Made by a program: the position numbers and the translations under genes. This document shows positions 52,920 through 60,381 of a stretch of DNA of 64,000 nucleotides, piece by piece (the stretch's first letter is position 1; each line of letters begins with the position of its first letter). A model generated the notes under the pieces. It searched no databases. It was not told where the DNA came from and saw only the letters and a program-made list of their open reading frames with translations. Source of the stretch: Hyphomicrobium sp. NDB2Meth4 (GTDB lineage Bacteria > Pseudomonadota > Alphaproteobacteria > Rhizobiales > Hyphomicrobiaceae); NCBI RefSeq assembly GCF_900117445.1, contig NZ_FPEJ01000001.1:124001-188000 (forward strand), read 5' to 3'.

Positions 52920-54008
52920 CTATTTACCCATCTCCGACCGCGCCGTGAGCCGGTTGACGTGCCCCATTTTGCGCCCGGGACGGGCCTGGTTCTTCCCGTA
53001 GAGGTGCAGGCAAGCCCCTGCCTCCCCAGCCAAATCCGGCCAGGCCGCGACGTCGTCGCCAATGAGATTGGTCATCTGACAGTCCGAATGCCGCCCCGTC
53101 GCCCCCAACGGCCAGCCGACCACCGCCCGGATGTGATTCTCGAACTGTCCCACCGAGCACGCGTCCATGGTCCAGTGTCCGGAGTTGTGCACCCGCGGCG
53201 CGAACTCGTTGAGCAGCAAGGGTTGCGGCCCCTCGCCCACGTAGAACATCTCCACCCCGATCACGCCGACATAGGCCAGCGCATCAGCCAAACTGCCTGC
53301 GATCTGGAGCGCCAGCCTCTGATGCTCCGGTGGCAGTATGCTCGGCACAGTGGACGTCCGCAGGATGCCCCCCTCGTGATGGTTCTGCGGAATGTCGTAA
53401 GCGAGGCTCACGCCATCGAGCCCACGCACCAGCAGCACAGAAACTTCGTACTTGAACGGCACCATCGCTTCGAGCGTCGCCGGGGCACGCCCGACTGCCT
53501 CGAACGCCGCCGGCAACTCGTCCGCGCTCGCGATGCGCGCCTGCCCCTTACCGTCATAGCCGAGCCGACGCGTCTTCAGGATCGACGGCGCCCCCACCGT
53601 CTCGATTGCGGCTGCGAAATCGTCAGCGCTATCGACCGCGGCGAACGCCGGCAACGGCAGCCCCAGCGAAGCAATGAAGCTCTTTTCCTTGAAGCGGTCC
53701 TGCGCCACTTCCAGCGCCTTGAGTCCCGGGCGCACCGGCCGAACACGCTCCACCGCAGCGGCCGCTTCTACGGGCACGTTCTCGAATTCATAGGTGACGA
53801 CGTCGGTCTGCGCCGCGAACTTGGCGATCTTGTCGAGGTCCTCGTACGGCCCGATGGTCGTCGCCACGGCAACGTCCGACGCGGGGCCTGCAACGTCACT
53901 GTAGATGTGGCACTTGAAGCCGAGCTGCGCGGCTGCGATCGACAGCATGCGGCCGAGCTGGCCGGCGCCGAGAATGCCGATGGTCGAGCCGGGAGGTAGC
54001 GCCTTCAT
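52920..54008 (-). CDS. purK: 5-(carboxyamino)imidazole ribonucleotide synthase
   Basis: 362 aa ATP-grasp enzyme that carboxylates AIR to N5-CAIR in purine synthesis. The N-terminal Rossmann-like IGILGAGQLGRML, VVTYEFENVP, KTRRLGYDGKGQ (ATP site), MVPFKYEVSVLLVRG and LLLNEFAPRVHNSGHWTMDAC are all family signatures. It follows purE after 13 nt. Confidence 0.96.
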   Translation of the reverse strand: MKALPPGSTIGILGAGQLGRMLSIAAAQLGFKCHIYSDVAGPASDVAVATTIGPYEDLDKIAKFAAQTDVVTYEFENVPVEAAAAVERVRPVRPGLKALEVAQDRFKEKSFIASLGLPLPAFAAVDSADDFAAAIETVGAPSILKTRRLGYDGKGQARIASADELPAAFEAVGRAPATLEAMVPFKYEVSVLLVRGLDGVSLAYDIPQNHHEGGILRTSTVPSILPPEHQRLALQIAGSLADALAYVGVIGVEMFYVGEGPQPLLLNEFAPRVHNSGHWTMDACSVGQFENHIRAVVGWPLGATGRHSDCQMTNLIGDDVAAWPDLAGEAGACLHLYGKNQARPGRKMGHVNRLTARSEMGK

Positions 54009-54021
54009 CGAACCGCAAACC

Positions 54022-54510
54022 TCACTTCGGCGCTTCGGCGACGCTCGCCGTCCGCGCCGCGCGATAGGCTTCGATGCGCCCCATCAGAGCAGCATCGGAA
54101 ATGGCGAGGATCTGCGCCGCGAGAAGGCCCGCGTTCTTCGCACCCGGCTCGCCGATCGCAAGAGTGCCGACCGGAATGCCAGCCGGCATCTGCACGATCG
54201 AGTAGAGCGCATCCTGCCCGTTAAGCGCCGTCACCGGGATCGGCACCCCGAGCACCGGTAGCGGCGTCATTGCCGCGGTCATTCCCGGCAGATGCGCCGC
54301 TCCGCCAGCCCCCGCGATGATCACCTTCAGGCCGCGCGACTTCGCCGATTTCGCATACTCATAGAGACGGTCGGGCGTGCGATGCGCCGACACGATCCGC
54401 GTCTCGTAAGGAACCTTCAGCTCGTCAAGGATTTCGGCGGCTTTCTTGAGCGTCGGCCAGTCGGACTGGCTGCCCATGATGATACCGACGACGGCGTTTG
54501 CGGTGCTCAT
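54022..54510 (-). CDS. purE: N5-carboxyaminoimidazole ribonucleotide mutase
   Basis: 162 aa class I PurE, converting N5-CAIR to CAIR. Signatures: [29 protein letters not shown] with the catalytic His, [17 protein letters not shown] and LPVLGVPI. First gene of the purE-purK operon. Confidence 0.96.
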   Translation of the reverse strand: MSTANAVVGIIMGSQSDWPTLKKAAEILDELKVPYETRIVSAHRTPDRLYEYAKSAKSRGLKVIIAGAGGAAHLPGMTAAMTPLPVLGVPIPVTALNGQDALYSIVQMPAGIPVGTLAIGEPGAKNAGLLAAQILAISDAALMGRIEAYRAARTASVAEAPK

Positions 54511-54668
54511 TTTCGCTGCGTCCGGCCGAAAGAAAGCGCGGGATTACAGGAGCCAGACGCTTAAGACAAGCGCTTTGTCGCCCTCAAAGCCTGGCCGCTT
54601 AGCCTGTGCGACTGGCCTTCGAGCACCGCATGAACGGCCGTCATTCATAAGGACGCAGCAATGAACGG

Positions 54669-54875
54669 CTAGGCGATAATGTCAGGGAGAAGCTGGTCCT
54701 CGATCGCCATCATGCGATCCTTGATGGCGAGCTTTTTCTTCTTCAGGCGTTTCACCAGCAACTGATCCGCCGTGGACGACTCTTCAAGCAAAATGATTTG
54801 GTCGTCCAGCTCGCGGTGCTCCGCTCTGAGCCTGACCAGTTCGTCCCGAAGCTCTCTCTCGTCGATGCGTTTCAT
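54669..54875 (-). CDS. DUF465 (YdcH-like) small protein
   Basis: 68 aa, nearly all helical and charged: ELVRLRAEHRELDDQIILLE followed by LKKKKLAIKDRMMAIEDQL. This is the DUF465/YdcH pattern, a short helical hairpin of unknown function. It is divergent from a second DUF465 gene at 55138. Confidence 0.88.
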   Translation of the reverse strand: MKRIDERELRDELVRLRAEHRELDDQIILLEESSTADQLLVKRLKKKKLAIKDRMMAIEDQLLPDIIA

Positions 54876-55137
54876 TGGCCGGCTCGGTCAATGCCCCTCT
54901 TAAACACCGTGCGAGCGCGCGGACTATCGGCCTGTTCCTACTCGATAGCAAGCACTTGGCACGCCAGACGAGCGCTTAAGACGTCTTTGTCGCTGCCGCA
55001 ATAGCGATAAGCGCGGCTTGGCGCGAGTTCCCATTTTCATCAAAAATTACGCATCACCTAAATCGTTCTCGGGTTGGACAACGCCACAATCATCTGGCAC
55101 GCTACTATGTCTCTTCAACAGCTCATGGAGGACCATG

Positions 55138-55317
55138 ATGGCGCTTGCAGCTCACATCGCAGAGCTAGCGGAGAAGCACAAACTTCTCGAGCGTAGAATT
55201 GAAGAAGCGGTCACCCGCCCTGGTTCGGATGACCAAGAAATCTATCGTATGAAACTGGAAAAGCTGAAACTCAAAGACGAGATCACTCGTCTCAGCGGAG
55301 GCGAAACCCGCCACTAG
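55138..55317 (+). CDS. DUF465 (YdcH-like) small protein
   Basis: 59 aa from ATG 55138, 6 nt after GGAGG; ATG 55135 is adjacent. It reads MALAAHIAELAEKHKLLERR and ends MKLEKLKLKDEITRL, the typical DUF465 helical hairpin. It is a second copy beside the divergent gene at 54669 but only distantly similar to it. The longer frame from 55018 covers the promoter and is not used. Confidence 0.88.
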   Translation: MALAAHIAELAEKHKLLERRIEEAVTRPGSDDQEIYRMKLEKLKLKDEITRLSGGETRH

Positions 55318-55423
55318 CAAAACTCCCCCCAATGACCAGGCGAGCGGTCACCGCTCGCCTTCTCCCGGGCCGGCATAAGAGCAATCCGCGCGCAAAGCAC
55401 CAGCCGCGCGCCTTCGATTTTGC

Positions 55424-57052
55424 TCACGCGTCCTTCGCCATCTCGCGCAGCTTGAATTTCTGAATCTTGCCCGTCGACGTGCGCGGTACCTCCGCGAACA
55501 CGATGTGCCGTGGACACTTGTATTTCGCCAGCCGCTCGCGGCACCAATCCATAAGTTCGTCCATCGTCGCATCCATGCCTGGACGCAGCTCGATGAACGC
55601 GCACGGCGTCTCGCCCCACTTGTCGTCCGGCTTGGCAACGACCGCGCAATAAGCGACGGCCGGATGCTTGTAGAGCACGTCCTCGACCTCGATCGATGAG
55701 ATGTTCTCGCCGCCTGAGATGATGATGTCTTTCGAGCGGTCTTTCAGCTGGATGTAGCCGTCCGGATAGAGCACGCCGAGGTCGCCCGAGTGGAACCATC
55801 CGCCTTCGAAGGCTTCATCGGTCGCCTTCGGATTCTTCAGGTAGCCCTTCATCACGATATTGCCGCGGAACATGACCTCACCGATGGTCTCGCCATCAGC
55901 TGGCACCCGCTGCATTGTCGCTGGGTCCATCACGGTGAGATCTTCGAGCGCCAGATAGCGCACGCCTTGCCGCGTCCGCTTGAACGCCCGCCCGGCCTCG
56001 TCGAGCCCATTCCAGTCGACGTTCCACTCATTGACGACCGCCGGGCCATACGTCTCGGTGAGTCCGTAGAGATGCGTCAGGTGGAAGCCGGCCGCGGCCA
56101 TCGCGTCCATCACCGCCTGCGGCGGCGGAGCCGCAGCGTGATTGAACGACACCTTGTGCTCGATGGGCCGCTTCTCGTCCGGCGAAGCATTGAGCAGCGT
56201 CGCCATAACGATCGGCGCGCCCGAGATGTGCGTCACCCGGTGCTCGACAATCGCGTCGTACATCGCCTTGGCGCGCACCCAGCGCAGGCACACGTGCGTG
56301 CCGGCAACCGCCGACAGCGACCACGGGAAGCACCAGCCGTTGCAGTGGAACATCGGCAGCGTCCACAGGTAGACGGGATGCTGGCCCATGCCCGCTTCGA
56401 GGTTGTTGGCGTAGCACATCAGCGCCGCGCCGCGGTGATGGTAGACGACGCCCTTCGGGTTGCCGGTCGTACCGGACGTATAGTTGAGCGAGATCGCATT
56501 CCACTCGTCCGAGGGCATGGACCACTCGAATTCCGGATCGCCCGCCGCGATGAAGTCCTCGTATTCGACGTCTGACAACCGCTCGCCGCTCTGCGGGAAT
56601 TCCTTGTCGTCGTAGTCGACCACCGGCGGCTTCACGTTCGCCAGCTCCAGCGAAGCCTTCGACAGCGGCGCGAACTCCCGGTCGGTGATGAAGAACTTCG
56701 CATCGGCATGATCGAGCTGGAAAGCTACGATCGGCGCATCGAGCCGCGTGTTGATCGTATGCAGCACCGCCCCCAGCATAGGCACCGCGTAGTGCGCCTC
56801 CAGCATGGCCGGCGTGTTCGCCAGCATCACCGAAACCGTATCGCCCTCGCCTATCCCGCGCGCCGCCAGCGCCGACGCAAGCCGTCGGCAGCGGGCATAA
56901 AACTCCCCGTAAGTAAAACGCTGCGACCCGTGAATGATGGCCAGATGGTTCGGGTAGACGAGGGCCGCGCGCTGCAAAAACTGCAGCGGTGTCAGCGGCT
57001 GGTAGTTGGCGCGGTTCTTCTCGAGGTTTTCATTGAACGGATTGGAGGGCAT
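55424..57052 (-). CDS. AMP-dependent acyl-CoA synthetase
   Basis: 542 aa ANL-superfamily enzyme that activates a carboxylic acid to the acyl-CoA through an acyl-adenylate. The P-loop YTSGTTGNPKGV, the motif YGLTETYGP, the hinge SGDLGVLYPDGYIQLKDRSKD and the catalytic lysine in RTSTGKIQKFKL are intact. The N-terminus NYQPLTPLQFLQRAALVYP resembles the group that includes medium-chain and methylmercaptopropionyl-CoA (DmdB-like) ligases. The acid used cannot be told from sequence. No beta-oxidation gene is adjacent except the MaoC hydratase 1.7 kb away. Confidence 0.88.
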   Translation of the reverse strand: MPSNPFNENLEKNRANYQPLTPLQFLQRAALVYPNHLAIIHGSQRFTYGEFYARCRRLASALAARGIGEGDTVSVMLANTPAMLEAHYAVPMLGAVLHTINTRLDAPIVAFQLDHADAKFFITDREFAPLSKASLELANVKPPVVDYDDKEFPQSGERLSDVEYEDFIAAGDPEFEWSMPSDEWNAISLNYTSGTTGNPKGVVYHHRGAALMCYANNLEAGMGQHPVYLWTLPMFHCNGWCFPWSLSAVAGTHVCLRWVRAKAMYDAIVEHRVTHISGAPIVMATLLNASPDEKRPIEHKVSFNHAAAPPPQAVMDAMAAAGFHLTHLYGLTETYGPAVVNEWNVDWNGLDEAGRAFKRTRQGVRYLALEDLTVMDPATMQRVPADGETIGEVMFRGNIVMKGYLKNPKATDEAFEGGWFHSGDLGVLYPDGYIQLKDRSKDIIISGGENISSIEVEDVLYKHPAVAYCAVVAKPDDKWGETPCAFIELRPGMDATMDELMDWCRERLAKYKCPRHIVFAEVPRTSTGKIQKFKLREMAKDA

Positions 57053-57274
57053 GTTTGGGGCCGGCGCTCGGTGGCTAAGTGCACGCGGGGTATCCGCTTA
57101 TTCGCAGTGACGCTAGCGAAAGCGCTCCCGCCCGGCAATGCCGATATCCCATTGCCCAATTGCTGGGCGAAGATGGCTGTGCCCATCCTCAAAAATCTTC
57201 GCTTACCCAGCTGTTGCGACGGAAAGGAAGGCGTTAGTCTGTTCCTACCGCATGGTCCGCAGTGGGAGATGGCC

Positions 57275-57358
57275 ATGAGTGAACTCAAACAGCAGACGAT
57301 CGCATTGTGGATCCTGCTGATGCTGTTGATTGTCGTGGTGCCCCTCGCACTTGAATAG
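57275..57358 (+). CDS. possible 27-residue membrane peptide
   Basis: ATG 57275 follows GGGAG by about 7 nt and opens MSELKQQTIALWILLMLLIV, ending in VVPLALE: a short polar head and one hydrophobic helix. ATG 57269 would add two residues. It resembles small single-helix membrane proteins but is too short to be recognised. Confidence 0.4.
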   Translation: MSELKQQTIALWILLMLLIVVVPLALE

Positions 57359-57511
57359 CGTGGGCACGCGGATGTCGCTCAGTGCTGCAGCCGCCTGACG
57401 CCGCGCAATTCGCGGCGCGGGCTTTTCTGCGCTCATTGCACGGCGGCGCGGCCAATTGCCGACTGAAGGCCTCCACACTCGCCATGCCGCTCAGGCCCAT
57501 AAGGGCCTACT

Positions 57512-57608
57512 GTCATTCTCGGCTTCGTGCCGAGGATCCAAAGCGCCGCGTTTTCCGCAGCCTACCGCATTGGGTTAGCTAGGTCCTCGGGACAAGCCCG
57601 AGGATGAC
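57512..57608. repeat. REP-like inverted pair
   Basis: GTCATTCTCGGCTTCGTGCC... (57512-57539) is itself a hairpin (CTCGG/CCGAG). A related copy in opposite orientation lies at 57582-57608; its reverse complement begins GTCATCCTCGGGCTTGTCCC. The two are 42 nt apart, the layout of a bacterial interspersed mosaic element. Confidence 0.7.
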
Positions 57609-57654
57609 GTCGGGATAGTCGATACCCCTTGGCCGCAAGGCGGCAAGGGCGCAA

Positions 57655-57732
57655 GGCGCCCCGCGCCTTAGGCGCGGCCATCAGCCTGCACAGCGCTCAC
57701 CGCACACAAAGCTTCTCTCAGCTTGTGTCGCC
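57655..57732 (-). repeat. dispersed element, copy 2 (3' of trcR)
   Basis: Reading on the minus strand just after the trcR stop: GACACAAGCTGAGAGAAGCT, then TTGTGTGCGG, GCTG and GGCTGATGGCCG, then a GCGCC palindrome. ACACAAGC and GCTTTGTGT pair with one bulge. It matches copy 1 at 5921-5992. Confidence 0.6.
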
Positions 57733-57738
57733 TAAAAT

Positions 57739-58479
57739 CTACTGATCTTCTTCCTCGTCGCGGCGTTCCCCGCCCGACAGCTCCTTGAGCTTGGCGAAAA
57801 CGCGGGCCTGCTCTTCCTGTTCGGTCTCCTCGCGCTCCTCCGCGTGGCGGGGCTGCACGATCTCGACGCGGCGCTCGGCCGTCGTCTCCTCGGTCGGCAG
57901 AAGCGTGCCGGCCTGCTCCAGGTCAGGCATGTCCTTACGCTCACGCTCCACCCGGCGCGCCGCCTTCTTCACTTCGGCATCGAGATCGATCTGCGAGCAA
58001 AGTCCGAGAGTTACCGGGTCCTGCGGGGTGAGGTTCGCCGCATTCCAGTGTGAGCGGTCGCGGATCTGCTGGATGGTCGGCTTCGTCGTGCCGACCAGAC
58101 GCATGATCTGGCTGTCCTTCAGCTCCGGGTGGTTGCGCAGCAGCCAGACGACGGCGTTCGGACGGTCCTGGCGGCGCGACACCGGCGTATAGCGCGGGCC
58201 CTTCCGGGTGGGGGTCTCCGGCACCACCACTTTCGGCTCGGCGAGGCGAAGCGCCCGGGCCGGATTCTCCTCCGCTCCCTCGATTTCCTCGCGCGTCAGC
58301 TGACCCGAGGTGACAGGGTCGAGGCCCTTGATGCCCTGAGCCACATCGCCGTCGGCGATACCCTTCACTTCCAGGACGTGCAGCCCGCAAAACGAGGCAA
58401 TCTGGTCGAACGTCAGCGAGGTGTTCTCGACGAGCCATACGGCCGTCGCCTTGGGCATCAGGGGTCTACGGTCGCTCAT
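57739..58479 (-). CDS. trcR: cell-cycle transcriptional regulator TrcR (DUF1013)
   Basis: 246 aa. The start MSDRRPLMPKATAVWLVENT and the body LTFDQIASFCGLHVLEVKGIADG, then VVWLLRNHPELKDSQIMRLVGTTKPTIQQIRDRSHWN, are the strongly conserved DUF1013 segments with two predicted helix-turn-helix units. The C-terminal third is a charged coiled region. TrcR is an alphaproteobacterial DNA-binding factor linked to cell-cycle transcription. Confidence 0.9.
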   Translation of the reverse strand: MSDRRPLMPKATAVWLVENTSLTFDQIASFCGLHVLEVKGIADGDVAQGIKGLDPVTSGQLTREEIEGAEENPARALRLAEPKVVVPETPTRKGPRYTPVSRRQDRPNAVVWLLRNHPELKDSQIMRLVGTTKPTIQQIRDRSHWNAANLTPQDPVTLGLCSQIDLDAEVKKAARRVERERKDMPDLEQAGTLLPTEETTAERRVEIVQPRHAEEREETEQEEQARVFAKLKELSGGERRDEEEDQ

Positions 58480-58707
58480 AGGGGCTTAACCTCCGGCTTC
58501 CTGCGTCGGTCCGCAGGGCCAAATCTTTTCTGGGGCAACTGGGGAATGCGCGCCTTATAGACCCTAGGGCCTCCGACGGCAACATGGCCGCCCCCGGTTG
58601 CAGATCCTTCCAACCTCCGCTCGTCCGCCCGAGTTGCCCCGCTGGTGCAGCGCAGATAGTGTGCCGCCGGCCGCGGGGACGGCACCACGAACGGGAAGGG
58701 ATTAAGC

Positions 58708-59142
58708 ATGGGCACGACGCCGAAGAGCGTTTATTTCGAAGACCTTAGCGTCGGGCAAGAGGCGAGCACCTCCAACACGGTGACCGCCGACGTCATCCGT
58801 GCCTTCGCCGACGTCTCGGGCGACCGGAACCCCGTTCACATCGACGCGGACTACGCCGCCGGCACTATTTTCAAGGAACGCATCGCCCACGGCATGCTCT
58901 CCGCCGCGTTCATCTCCGCCGTGTTCGGCATGGAGCTGCCGGGCCCTGGGGCGATCTACATTTCGCAGACCCTGAACTTCAAGGCGCCGGTCAAAATCGG
59001 CGACGTTGTCGTCACTACGGTCAAGGTGGCTGAGCTGATCCCCGAAAAGAAGCGCGCCCGCTTCGACTGCGTCTGCGCCGTCAACGGCAAGGCCGTCGTA
59101 CAGGGCGAGGCCGTGCTCATGGTTCCAACCCGCCCGGCTTGA
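58708..59142 (+). CDS. MaoC-like (R)-specific enoyl-CoA hydratase
   Basis: 144 aa single hot-dog domain. The hydratase motif VSGDRNPVHIDADYA has catalytic Asp39 and His44, and RIAHGMLSAAFISAVFG follows. The length fits PhaJ-type (R)-enoyl-CoA hydratases, which feed polyhydroxyalkanoate or related pathways. GGGAAGGG precedes ATG 58708. It lies 50 nt before ribF in the same orientation. Confidence 0.9.
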   Translation: MGTTPKSVYFEDLSVGQEASTSNTVTADVIRAFADVSGDRNPVHIDADYAAGTIFKERIAHGMLSAAFISAVFGMELPGPGAIYISQTLNFKAPVKIGDVVVTTVKVAELIPEKKRARFDCVCAVNGKAVVQGEAVLMVPTRPA

Positions 59143-59192
59143 AGCTGCGATAAGCCCTGTCCATCTGAGCAATCTGGTCCCGCCGAGGCACT

Positions 59193-60119
59193 ATGCTCAT
59201 CGTCCACGGCTATAACGAGGTGCCGGCGCAAGCGCGCGGAGCCGTGCTCGCCATCGGTAATTTCGATGGCGTACATCGCGGTCACCAGGAGCTGCTGCGC
59301 GTCGCCGCCGCAACTGGGCGGCAGATCGGCGCGCCCTCCGGCGCGATCCTGTTCGAACCGCACCCGCGCGAGTTCTTCCATCCCGAAGAGCCACACTTTC
59401 ACCTGACCCCGCTACCGCAGAAATTGCGCCTCCTCGAAGCGGACGGACTCGATCTCGCCGTCGTGCTCGACTTCAACAAGGCCCTCGCCGGGCTATCGGC
59501 CGTCGACTTCATTGACGATGTCATCGTCAATGGCCTTGGCGCCCGCCATGTGGTGATCGGCTATGATTTCTTCTTTGGCCACCAGCGCAGCGGCACACCC
59601 GAAACGATGCGCGAGGTCGCAGACCGGGCAGGCTTTGGCGTGACCATCATTCCGCCCGTCGCCGAAGGTGGAGAGGTGTTCTCCTCGAGCGCCATTCGGC
59701 TGCGTCTTGCCCAGGGTGACGTCAAAGGCGCGGCAGAGCTTCTCGGCCGCACCTGGCGCGTTGAAGGAACCGTCGTTGGCGGCGCCCAGCGCGGCACCGG
59801 CCTCGGCTTTCCCACCGCCAACATTCCGCTGCCCCGTGGAACCGCCCTCGGCCACGGCATCTATGCCGTCCGCGTCATCGTCGATGGCGCGCGCCACGAC
59901 GCCGCCGCCTACCTCGGTACGCGCCCGACTTACGATAATGGCATGCCGGTGCTCGAGGTTTTCCTGTTCGATTTCGATGACAATCTCTATGGCAAGGTCA
60001 TCGAGGTCGAGTTCATCGACTTCATCCGCGCCGACCGGAAGTTCGATTCGAGCGAGGCCCTCGTGGAGCAGATGCAAAAGGACGTCGCCCAGGCCCGCGA
60101 CATCCTCGCCACCACGTAG
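59193..60119 (+). CDS. ribF: bifunctional riboflavin kinase / FAD synthetase
   Basis: 308 aa. The N-terminal FAD synthetase (nucleotidyltransferase) has AIGNFDGVHRGHQELL and HVVIGYDFFFGHQRSG, with SSSAIRLRLAQGDV; the C-terminal kinase has GTGLGFPTANIPLP and VEFIDFIRADRKFDS. It makes FMN and FAD from riboflavin. It is followed by a REP-like inverted pair before ileS. Confidence 0.95.
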   Translation: MLIVHGYNEVPAQARGAVLAIGNFDGVHRGHQELLRVAAATGRQIGAPSGAILFEPHPREFFHPEEPHFHLTPLPQKLRLLEADGLDLAVVLDFNKALAGLSAVDFIDDVIVNGLGARHVVIGYDFFFGHQRSGTPETMREVADRAGFGVTIIPPVAEGGEVFSSSAIRLRLAQGDVKGAAELLGRTWRVEGTVVGGAQRGTGLGFPTANIPLPRGTALGHGIYAVRVIVDGARHDAAAYLGTRPTYDNGMPVLEVFLFDFDDNLYGKVIEVEFIDFIRADRKFDSSEALVEQMQKDVAQARDILATT

Positions 60120-60142
60120 GGTGTCGCCAAAGCCAACTTGAA

Positions 60143-60284
60143 CGTCATCCCGGCGCAGGCCGGGATCCACGCAATTCTCAGCAACTAAGCTGCCAGAAGG
60201 GACAACCAGGCCGAAACCGCGCCCACCACTTCACCCGATCCGACGCTGAAGTTGGCGTGGGTGCCGGCCAGCGCCGGCATGACG
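60143..60284. repeat. REP-like inverted pair between ribF and ileS
   Basis: Two 40-nt units, 60143-60182 and (inverted) 60245-60284, match at 32 of 40 positions. Each holds a hairpin, CCCGGC/GCCGGG in the first and GCCGGC/GCCGGC in the second: the outermost pair is C-G in one and G-C in the other, a compensated change. The spacer is 62 nt. The unit begins CGTCAT(C/G)CCGGCGC, a palindromic repeat style common in proteobacteria. Confidence 0.8.
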
Positions 60285-60381
60285 GTTGGGGGCGCCGGCC
60301 CGTTTGCCTAGATAACCGTGGGCCATGTTGCTAGAACGCCGGCCAGATGACGCCGGAAGCCGAACCGGGAAGATTGAGACC

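Larger units (their letters stand above)
57359..57738. other. repeat-rich intergenic region
   Basis: 380 bases without a gene. In order it holds the palindrome AGGCCC-ataa-GGGCCT (57493-57508), a REP-like inverted pair (57512-57608), a run of GGC/AAGG-rich short repeats (57619-57660) and copy 2 of the dispersed element (57655-57732). Confidence 0.6.

Noticed and set aside
55090-55115. TGGCAC as a sigma-54 promoter for the DUF465 gene
   Set aside because: The -24 like TGGCAC is present but no TTGC element follows at the required spacing.
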